The position numbers and the translations under genes are program-made. Shown here piece by piece: positions 17,407 to 24,939 of a DNA stretch of 64,000 nucleotides. Source of the DNA: Taibaiella sp965229095 (GTDB lineage: Bacteria; Bacteroidota; Bacteroidia; Chitinophagales; Chitinophagaceae); contig OZ245855.1 of the NCBI GenBank assembly GCA_965229095.1, positions 682,001 through 746,000 of the forward strand, written 5' to 3'. Within the stretch, counting starts at the first letter, position 1. Each line of letters starts with the position of its first letter. A model generated the notes under the pieces. It had not been told where the DNA came from. It did not search any database and was given only the letters and a program-made list of their open reading frames with translations.

Positions 17407-20133
17407 ATGAAATATTTAGTAATCATATTATGGTGTATGGGGTTTTATGGTATTGCCCATGCCCAGCAAATAAAGCAAGTTACGCCGGTACAACAAACAC
17501 CTGCGGCCGTAGTTTATACCTGCCCTATGCACCCGGAAGTAAATGAAAAACAGCCAGGCAACTGTCCTAAATGCGGCATGAAACTGGTAGCACAAAAGCA
17601 AAACGATACTGTTGTAAAACAAAGAGGGAAGCAAAAGTTATCGCTGCAGGAAAAAGATAGTAATGCGGAACCGTCGCAAAGCTACACCTGTCCTATGCAC
17701 CCGGAGATACATGAAACTACTCCCGGCAATTGTCCTAAATGTGGCATGAAACTGGTTAAAGAAGAAGCCGGTATCGATAGGGCAAAGCATGAGGAGGGGC
17801 AGTTATCCGAGACTGCCGAAACTATGCATCATATGGAGGATAGCAAGGGTATGGATATGGGCGATAATGATGCCGTTATGGCAAATATCAGGATGGCAAA
17901 GGCCAACCTGGGACCTGTAAGAACGGTTTCCAGTAACACAGCGCCTCGTGTTGTACGTTACGATCTGTATGTAGCCGATACAATGGTGGCTTATGGGAAA
18001 AAGACCAAACGGGCTATTGCAGTAAACGGACAAATTCCTATGCCCGTGCTGACGTTTACCGAAGGCGATACCGCCGAAATTCATGTACACAACAACCTGG
18101 ATGAGGAAACCTCCTTACACTGGCACGGACTGTTTTTACCCAACAGGATGGATGGCGTTCCTTTTCTTACCCAGATGCCTATAAAGCCGCATAGTACCTA
18201 TGTATACCGGTTCCCCATCATCCAGAATGGAACGCATTGGTACCATAGCCATAGCAGATTCCAGGAGCAGATTGGCATGTATGGCGCTTTTGTCATCAAC
18301 AAAAGGGAAGAGTGGGATATACCTACTATCCCGGTTGTGCTGAGCGAATGGAGCGACCGGAAACCCGAAGAGATCCACCGGAGCTTAAAGAACGCCAGCG
18401 ACTGGTTTGCGATCAAAAAAGGAACGACACAAAGCTATGCCGAAGCCATTGGATCAGGACATTTCAAAACCAAAGTCGGTAACGAATGGAAGCGGATGAA
18501 TGCCATGGATGTAAGCGATGTGTACTACGAGGCTTTTCTGATTAATGGTAAGAAGCAGGATGAACAACCCCAGTTTAAAGCAGGAGATAAAGTAAGGCTG
18601 CGCATAGCCAATGGCGGTGCTTCCGACTATTTCTGGCTTAATTATGCCGGCGGAAAAATTACAGTGGTAGCATCGGACGGGAACGATGTAGAGCCGGTTG
18701 AGGTAGACCGCCTGATTATAGCCGTATCCGAAACCTATGATGTAGTGGTGACCATACCGGAGAACAAAAGCTACGAGTTCCTTGTTACTCCCGAAGACCG
18801 TACCAGTTCCGCATCGCTATGGCTGGGTAAAGGGGAAAAAGTAGCGGCCGTAAAATTACCCAAGCTCAAATATTTTGCCGGTATGAAGATGATGAACGAT
18901 ATGATGGATATGAAGGGCAATATGATAGAGATGGAAGGCATGAAAATGCAGAATCAGGTGATGGATATGAATACGGTAATGTATCCCGAAATAACCGGCC
19001 CCGGAAACACGGGAAAAGCCAAGAGAAAAGAAGCGTCCATGCACGGTAACCATGATATGCCAGGTATGGAGATGCCCGCGGCGCAGCCGGATATTGTAAC
19101 CCTTAATTACAATATGCTCCGCGATCCGAAGAAAACAACGTTGCCCGAAGGACCCTGGAGAGAATTGAAGTTCGACCTGACGGGCAATATGAACCGTTAT
19201 GTATGGACCCTGGACAATAAGGCGGTATCCGAAACGGATAAGATACTGATCAGGAAAGGGGAAAATCTACGCATCATCCTGTACAATAATAGTATGATGC
19301 GGCACCCTATGCACCTGCACGGGCACGACTTCAGGCTGCTGAATGGGCAGGGAGACCATGCTCCCATGAAAAATGTTATAGACATTATGCCCATGGAAAG
19401 AGATACCATTGAATTTGCAGCCAGCGAAAAAGGAGGCGATTGGTTTTTCCATTGCCATATACTTTACCATATGATGAGCGGTATGGGTCGGGTATTCAGC
19501 TACGAAAATTCGGAGCCGAACCCCGAGCTACCCAATCCCGAAAAGGCTTACCGGATGCTTAAGGCCGACGATAGGGAATGGCATCCCATGGCTCGCATCG
19601 GTCTTGAAACCAATGGCAGCGACGGTGAGATCATGCTGGCCAATAGCCGCTACCGCTTTACAACAGAATGGAGGGTGGGTTTTGATAAAGAAATGGGCTA
19701 CGAAAGCGAAAGCCACCTGGGCCGGTATATTGGGAAGATGCAATGGCTGTTCCCTTATATTGGCTGGGACTTCCGGAACAGGTCTGTTGATCCTATGGAA
19801 AAAAACATTTTCGGACAATCCCTGGCGCCGGGCAATAATCTTTTCGGGCAAAGCAATACCAAAAATTTCAGACAAGTGTTTCACCTCGGGCTGCAATATA
19901 CCTTACCCATGCTGATTGTTGCCGACGCTTCTATCGATCATAAAGGGAATGTAAGGTTCCAGTTGATGCGGGAAGATGTACCTATCTCCAAAAGATTACG
20001 TTTTAGCTTTATGGTCAATACCGATAAAGAATACATGGCTGGGTTCAGGTATATAGTGACCAAATACCTTTCACTTTCTACTCATTATGACAGTGATATG
20101 GGATATGGCGCCGGGCTTACTTTTACGTATTAA
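17407..20133 (+). CDS. Multicopper oxidase with two heavy-metal-binding domains and CopB-like C-terminus
   Basis: A signal peptide (1-19) is followed by two heavy-metal-binding domains (YTCPMHPEV...NCPKCGMKL at about 37-60 and 93-116). The CopA-type multicopper oxidase follows, with copper motifs LHWHG, HWYHSHS, HPMHLHGHDF and FHCHILYHM. A Met-rich stretch (MKMMNDMMDMKGNMIEMEGMKMQ) probably binds Cu(I). The last ~170 residues (TEWRVGFDKEMGYESESHLGRYIGKMQWLFPYIGWDFR...THYDSDMGYGAGLTFTY) resemble the outer-membrane barrel protein CopB/PcoB. The protein thus fuses oxidase and CopB-like functions, normally separate genes, at 908 aa. It should oxidise Cu(I) to Cu(II) in the periplasm and hold copper at the outer membrane. 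It is last in the copper cluster. Confidence 0.9.
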   Translation: MKYLVIILWCMGFYGIAHAQQIKQVTPVQQTPAAVVYTCPMHPEVNEKQPGNCPKCGMKLVAQKQNDTVVKQRGKQKLSLQEKDSNAEPSQSYTCPMHPEIHETTPGNCPKCGMKLVKEEAGIDRAKHEEGQLSETAETMHHMEDSKGMDMGDNDAVMANIRMAKANLGPVRTVSSNTAPRVVRYDLYVADTMVAYGKKTKRAIAVNGQIPMPVLTFTEGDTAEIHVHNNLDEETSLHWHGLFLPNRMDGVPFLTQMPIKPHSTYVYRFPIIQNGTHWYHSHSRFQEQIGMYGAFVINKREEWDIPTIPVVLSEWSDRKPEEIHRSLKNASDWFAIKKGTTQSYAEAIGSGHFKTKVGNEWKRMNAMDVSDVYYEAFLINGKKQDEQPQFKAGDKVRLRIANGGASDYFWLNYAGGKITVVASDGNDVEPVEVDRLIIAVSETYDVVVTIPENKSYEFLVTPEDRTSSASLWLGKGEKVAAVKLPKLKYFAGMKMMNDMMDMKGNMIEMEGMKMQNQVMDMNTVMYPEITGPGNTGKAKRKEASMHGNHDMPGMEMPAAQPDIVTLNYNMLRDPKKTTLPEGPWRELKFDLTGNMNRYVWTLDNKAVSETDKILIRKGENLRIILYNNSMMRHPMHLHGHDFRLLNGQGDHAPMKNVIDIMPMERDTIEFAASEKGGDWFFHCHILYHMMSGMGRVFSYENSEPNPELPNPEKAYRMLKADDREWHPMARIGLETNGSDGEIMLANSRYRFTTEWRVGFDKEMGYESESHLGRYIGKMQWLFPYIGWDFRNRSVDPMEKNIFGQSLAPGNNLFGQSNTKNFRQVFHLGLQYTLPMLIVADASIDHKGNVRFQLMREDVPISKRLRFSFMVNTDKEYMAGFRYIVTKYLSLSTHYDSDMGYGAGLTFTY

Positions 20134-20309
20134 GGCGACAAAAAATTATTGCGCTACAAGTGTCAGGAAAATAGTGGATTTATATTTAATGGGGCGTTGC
20201 ATATTGTTGTATAATGTAGTAAAAACGTTGCATGTAACGACTCTACTAGCGTAATAAAGGCCCCAATATTTTTGATCTAAAGGCCGCTGCGAGCCAATAA
20301 CAGATCGTC

Positions 20310-20648
20310 AGCACGGCTTTGCTCTTCATGGTTCGCCTCCGCTCACCATGACGTTCGCTATAAGGTTGCGTAAAATTTTTGTCCTACTTGAGCATGCAAA
20401 TGTCGAAGTTTTTAATAGCAGATATGGTAGCCATTAAAGCGCATTTCACGGTGCAAGCCAGGATTTGAATCCCATTCTCCACCACTAAGCGACAAACAGA
20501 GTTTGCTCTCCGTTTGTCGCTTTTTATTTATTCCGGAATGGCTGCCAGGCTTGCGATCTGTTTAAAAATAGCATTTACTCGCGTGGTTCGAAATGCCCCA
20601 TTTTGCTTATTATAGATAATTTCTTCTGGAAACATTTCTTTTTACAGT
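20310..20648 (+). repeat. Dispersed repeat family, copy 1
   Basis: Positions 20380-20648 match 55282-55549 almost base for base. Its upstream part (20310-20450, with CATGGT...ACCATG arms and GAAATTTTTGTC-like sequence) also matches 31530-31680. The core has TGTCGAAGTTTTT, GATATGGTAGCCATTAAAG and GCATTTCACGGTGCAAGCCA. It then has a short CTCCACCA segment resembling a tRNA 3' end and a terminator (AAGCGACAAAC 20487-20497 with GTTTGTCGCTT 20512-20522, then T). No protein is encoded. It could be a mobile repeat, a small-RNA family or remnants of an integration site. Confidence 0.65.
20487..20526 (+). terminator. Terminator inside dispersed repeat copy 1
   Basis: 11-bp outer arms and a short inner AGAG/CTCT stem are followed by TTTTT. 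The inner pairing and T run make it a good intrinsic terminator. Confidence 0.6.
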
Positions 20649-20801
20649 TTTCCAAGACTAGGGAAAATCTTCCGATTAATATGCTGAGATGGCTCAGGGT
20701 AGGGAAACATAAACGTATGTTCTCTATTAGCTATTGAACAGGATAAATAACGGCAAGTGAATTGATGTAATTATAAAGCGAACCTCACGAAAGTGCGACC
20801 C

Positions 20802-20830
20802 AATAAAAAACCGATTCTTTCGGATCGGTT
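20802..20830 (-). terminator. Terminator of the beta-helix gene
   Basis: On the minus strand AACCGAT and ATCGGTT arms are followed by a T-rich run (AAAAAA on the plus strand at 20805-20810). It lies 75 bp after the stop of the 20905-23166 gene. Confidence 0.6.
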
Positions 20831-20904
20831 GTAATCTTTGCCCAGCCAGAGCTTGGGGCAGCAATTAATTTCTTCATTCCAATCTGTAAACCAGAAGTGT
20901 ATAA

Positions 20905-23166
20905 TTAACGCCTGATGAATTTCAGCGCTTCTCCATTTTCCATGATTAAAGTATAGATTCCTGGCGATAGATCTGCTATCGGGACTGTTTGGACCGTACT
21001 GTTGATCAATACTGTCTTTAAACTCCTGCCGAAGGCATTCATTAGAGTCGATTTAGTATTCAACAGAGACATATCCTGGATCTTTATTTCTATCTCCTCT
21101 CCTGCAGGATTGGGGAAAACAAGAGACGGGGACCTCACCGTGTTTTTTTTGATAAACACTACCCGGCTATAGGCCAGTTTGCCATCATCGTCATGCATCA
21201 TTAAACGATAATAGTTCGCAGGAAAACTGTGCTCATCCAGAAATGTGTATTCGTTTTTACTGCCGGCAAGAGAAGATACCTGGTGTATTGTTGAAAACTG
21301 CTTGCCATCCCTGCTTTTCTGCAGATCGAAATTCAAAGGCTCGCTGGATACTGTTTGCCATCTTAAGCTTACCACATCATTATTCAGAAGGCTTCCTTCG
21401 AAACTCAGCAAGTCTATTGGAAGAGGTATGCTACCATATTCGAAGGCACCCAGATCAATACTTGCGCCAGCAATACGGGCATTAGAGTCAAGGTCTCTTT
21501 GCGTTAAATTAGCGGAATTGTTACCGGCATCAATGCAAGGGCTTCCTGCCTGTAGCCGGTAATTATACAAATTAGTATCCACGAACTGCGGATTGGTTGA
21601 TCCTGCAATATTGTGGCTGTTAGCATTTGCCGGAAACCCCTGAATTAAAGAGTATGTAGCGGTAATGGCAGATGAACCATCATTCGATATACCAGAATAG
21701 TTTCCCCACAAAATAGAATTGATCACTGTAGGAGCCGAATTATTAGCATTATACAAGCCGCTTCCTCCCAACAGGGCTTTATTTTGCACCATGGTATTGT
21801 TTATAAAAAAGGGTGTTGATTGGTTATGATAAACCGCAGCACCGAAACTATCGGCCATATTTCTGGAAAATACGGAGTTGACAATACTATCCGATGAGTT
21901 TTGGTAGTATATACCGGCTCCTCGTTTTGCTATGTTAGCCGAGAGCAGACAGTTCGAAACATTGCCGGAAGAAGTTGATGAATATATTGCACCCCCAAGC
22001 AGTGCAGTATCAGACCGGAATATGCACCGGGTTATATTAGCTGGAGATTGCTTATATATAGCACCTCCTGAAGTTGCTGCTTTGTTTCCTTCAAATGTGC
22101 AATCTATTATAGAAGTCGAATTTCCTGAATAGGTATAAATAGCACCACCATTAAAAGCTTTATTTCCCGAAAAAGAGCAATAGCTGATAATAGCGCTATT
22201 ACCAGATGAAAGAGTATTGTAAATAGCACCACCTTCACCAGTACTGGACGGATTCGTAATGTTTCCTGTAAAAGTACAGTGCGTAATTACAGAAGAAGAT
22301 AAGGTGCTATAGATCGCTCCACCGGGCGTAGATTCTATGGCAATATTTCCTGTAAAAGTACAATAGCTGATCACTGGAGCCGAGGAGGAGCGGTTATATA
22401 TCGCGCCGCCCCAGCCTTGGTTTCCTGAAAAAACACAATTGGTAATAACCGGAGACGCATTAGAATTGTAAATCGCTCCACCCTTGCCAAAACTGGCAAT
22501 ATTATTGGTAAACTGGCAACCGCTTATTATAGGAGCAGACCCGTTTATATTATATATTGCACCTCCCTCTCCGTTCAAGGTCGCGGTATTTGAAGTAAAA
22601 CGGCAGTTCACAATCTGGGGAGAGGATTGGTTATTATAGATCCCGGCTCCCAATCCCGGATTAATGCCGGAACCAGTGGCCTGGTTCCCGGAAAAAGTAC
22701 AATTTCTGATCTGAGGCGAGGAGGAAACGTTAAACATTCCCCCACCGCTAAGCGCATTCCCGCTCTTTATCGTAAAGCCATCGATAGCAGACGCCGGTGT
22801 TAAAAACGCTCCGCCGTCATTTACAATAACACGGTTATTATTACCCTGTAAAATAGTGCTGTTGTTTTGCCAATCGCGTTGACCAAAAGAGGAATCCGTA
22901 TTGAGAAAGCCACCAAAAATCTTAACCCCTTCCTTCATGACAAATGTAGTTCCGGCCGCCGGCTTATAAGTTCCCTTTGAAACCCAGACGCTATCGCCAG
23001 AATTGGCAGCATTAATGGCAAATTGAATACTGTTATAGGCGTATTCCCAGGAGGCTCCATTCTGGAAGCCGCTTGTATTGCTACTGTCTACATAAACGAC
23101 AGAAGCCTTTGATTGAAACGAAAATAAACATAATAACAATAATACTAATTTAATATTTTTTTTCAT
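20905..23166 (-). CDS. Secreted right-handed beta-helix protein with choice-of-anchor Q and T9SS sorting domain
   Basis: A 753-aa protein with a signal peptide (about 1-21). An early motif (VVYVDSSNTSGFQNGASWEYAYNSIQFAINAANSGDSVWVSKGTYKP) is typical of parallel beta-helix proteins. More than ten coils follow with the recurrent pattern GGAIYN...S.I.NC.FSGN. A choice-of-anchor Q motif (SPCIDAGNN...DLDSNARIAGASIDLGAFEYG) lies about 570-610. The C-terminus (LVFPNPAGEEIEIKI...GIYTLIMENGEALKFIRR) is a type IX secretion sorting domain, so the protein should cross the outer membrane and be attached to the surface or released. Such proteins often bind or degrade polysaccharides, but no catalytic residue could be assigned. 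It is monocistronic, with its own terminator. Confidence 0.88.
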   Translation of the reverse strand: MKKNIKLVLLLLCLFSFQSKASVVYVDSSNTSGFQNGASWEYAYNSIQFAINAANSGDSVWVSKGTYKPAAGTTFVMKEGVKIFGGFLNTDSSFGQRDWQNNSTILQGNNNRVIVNDGGAFLTPASAIDGFTIKSGNALSGGGMFNVSSSPQIRNCTFSGNQATGSGINPGLGAGIYNNQSSPQIVNCRFTSNTATLNGEGGAIYNINGSAPIISGCQFTNNIASFGKGGAIYNSNASPVITNCVFSGNQGWGGAIYNRSSSAPVISYCTFTGNIAIESTPGGAIYSTLSSSVITHCTFTGNITNPSSTGEGGAIYNTLSSGNSAIISYCSFSGNKAFNGGAIYTYSGNSTSIIDCTFEGNKAATSGGAIYKQSPANITRCIFRSDTALLGGAIYSSTSSGNVSNCLLSANIAKRGAGIYYQNSSDSIVNSVFSRNMADSFGAAVYHNQSTPFFINNTMVQNKALLGGSGLYNANNSAPTVINSILWGNYSGISNDGSSAITATYSLIQGFPANANSHNIAGSTNPQFVDTNLYNYRLQAGSPCIDAGNNSANLTQRDLDSNARIAGASIDLGAFEYGSIPLPIDLLSFEGSLLNNDVVSLRWQTVSSEPLNFDLQKSRDGKQFSTIHQVSSLAGSKNEYTFLDEHSFPANYYRLMMHDDDGKLAYSRVVFIKKNTVRSPSLVFPNPAGEEIEIKIQDMSLLNTKSTLMNAFGRSLKTVLINSTVQTVPIADLSPGIYTLIMENGEALKFIRR

Positions 23167-23697
23167 AGATTTAGAATAAGGCAGCGAAGTTATAGTTTTT
23201 GTGCTGACTACTACACTAAGTTAACTTTAGGAAAACAATTGGCTCTGCTCTCGCCAGTAATAGAGTCAGCAGCCATTGCAGCTTTACAGTCCCAGCTTCA
23301 GCATAGGGACTTAGTCGGTTTGATAAAAGGCAGAACGATCCGTATTGGAGCAACTCAATATGGCAACAAGGTTTTGCAGCATCTCCCGACATTTGTATTA
23401 TAAGCTTTAAATACGATCAATAGGCAAAAAACAACAGAGCTGCCAAAGGCAGACAGGAACCATCCGGTATTTAATGAAAATGCAGCGCCTTTCTAGATGA
23501 AAAATCAGATCCTATTTGATATGTTCAACAATCAAGTGGAGAAGGAAATTGTTACTTTCGCAATTTTCAAATTAATAGAAGGATAGATACTCATGTTCGT
23601 AATTGATCGAATTTGCAGAAACTGAAATGGAGATACTCAGGACAGAGCTATGACCGTGGACAGGAGATATGAATATAGTTATACTAAACCGTAATCG
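23167..23697. other. Divergent intergenic region between beta-helix and LytTR genes
   Basis: About 530 bp with no supported gene. It should hold the promoters of both divergent genes. I saw no strong TAnnTTTG box with a correctly spaced -33 element, and no notable repeats. Confidence 0.45.
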
Positions 23698-24438
23698 ATG
23701 ATCAGAACCATTCTTGTGGATGATGAAAAAAGCAATTGCGATATTCTTGCTGGGATATTGACACAATATTGTCCCAATATAACGCTATGCGGCAGCAGTT
23801 ATGATATTGCCGGCGCGGAGCGCCTGATTGATGAAGTAAACCCCCGACTCATTTTCCTGGATATCCAGATGCCCAATGGCAGTGGTTTCGACCTGCTGGA
23901 CAAGATCCAGCATAAGCCTGTCGAGATCATCTTTGTTACAGCTTACGACAACTTCTTGCTTAAAGCGATCCGTTACAGCGCATTGGATTATATTCTCAAA
24001 CCAGTGTCCGTAGCTGAGATTACACAAGCCGTACAACGGGCAATCACCCGGCTGGCCAGCCACTCGGTGAGCCATCAGATGGAGCTGCTCCTGTCCAATA
24101 TCCAGCAACCTGCGCAAGCTCAGAAGATCGCCATTCCTTGTATGGAAGGCTATGTCTTTCTGTCGGTAGCCGATATTATCCGTCTTGAAGCGAAGGGAGC
24201 GTATACTGAAATCTTTGTGAACAAAGGGAGATCCCACCTGGCCTCTAAAAACATCAAGGAATACGAACAGTTATTACCGGCAAGCATGTTCTCCAGGATA
24301 CATCAGACCCATATCATCAATCTCAGCTTTATCAAGCTATACCATAAGGGGCGCGGCGGTTATGTCGAGCTGGAGAACGGTGTGACGTTAGAGGTATCCG
24401 CCCGGCGGAAGGAAGCCTTCCTGGCGAGGTTTAGGTAG
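23698..24438 (+). CDS. LytTR-family response regulator
   Basis: A 246-aa two-domain regulator. The receiver domain (1-120) has the acidic pair VDDE (8-9), phospho-acceptor Asp55 (IFLDIQMP), Thr81 (FVTAYD) and Lys101 (LKPVS). The LytTR DNA-binding domain (about 140-245) shows the usual core (ADIIRLEAKGAYTEIF, SRIHQTHIINLSFIKLYHKGRGGYVELENGVTLEVSARRKEAFLARF). It probably responds to the propeller histidine kinase encoded 500 bp downstream (24940), although that gap is unusually long for a cognate pair. The target genes are not known; the divergent surface-protein gene at 23166 is a candidate. Confidence 0.9.
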   Translation: MIRTILVDDEKSNCDILAGILTQYCPNITLCGSSYDIAGAERLIDEVNPRLIFLDIQMPNGSGFDLLDKIQHKPVEIIFVTAYDNFLLKAIRYSALDYILKPVSVAEITQAVQRAITRLASHSVSHQMELLLSNIQQPAQAQKIAIPCMEGYVFLSVADIIRLEAKGAYTEIFVNKGRSHLASKNIKEYEQLLPASMFSRIHQTHIINLSFIKLYHKGRGGYVELENGVTLEVSARRKEAFLARFR

Positions 24439-24939
24439 TACCCGTCAGCAGTTGCCAAGTAGGACTACAGCTATTTAGTGTTTTGCCTATTTAAATGTCT
24501 ATACACATCTATGTTGAAACGATGTAAATAATCGTCTATAAGCGACTAAGTATGTAAACTTAATGACAGCGTAAAGAAAACCTTCCGTTTAGCGTCTCAC
24601 AATTTCTCTCGCAGTGTTGTCTCATCACAGCGGATCGTCAAATGGATATTGCCCTGATGATCCTTGACAAAATACCCCTCCTTTAAATGTATTACTATTG
24701 GTGTCTGGTACGGGGCGGTCTTCAAAACGTTTGGTCTAATTTCAATCATTTTCGTTTTGAGAATGCCACGCAAAATAAGGCTGACACCAACTAAACAATA
24801 AATGATAGTACATTTGGAATTTGTATGTTTACAAAACATCACCAAGGGCCAGATGGTGAGTTCTATCGGTTTACAATCATGATTGGAAAACACTTTTTAG
24901 ATATCTTAGTAGTAGAAAGTCCTAATCCCTACTGATAAA
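24439..24939. other. Gap between LytTR regulator and kinase
   Basis: A minus-strand open frame at 24597-24893 (98 aa, ending HLKEGYFVKDHQGNIHLTIRCDETTLREKL) could be a small hypothetical gene, but has no recognisable family. I see no other gene and no strong terminator. Confidence 0.35.

Larger units (their letters stand above)
20134..20904. other. Intergenic region carrying dispersed repeat copy 1
   Basis: No gene is supported. It holds the dispersed repeat at 20310-20648 and, close to the convergent gene, the minus-strand terminator at 20802-20830. Confidence 0.55.

Noticed and set aside
20445..20490. Possible tRNA 3' end (GAATCCC...CTCCACCA) in repeat copies 1 and 2
   Set aside because: The T-arm does not fold with a proper stem and no matching 5' acceptor strand is upstream, so no tRNA is called.
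24597..24893. 98-codon minus-strand frame between LytTR regulator and kinase
   Set aside because: No family, no promoter or ribosome site; kept only as a remark in the intergenic entry.
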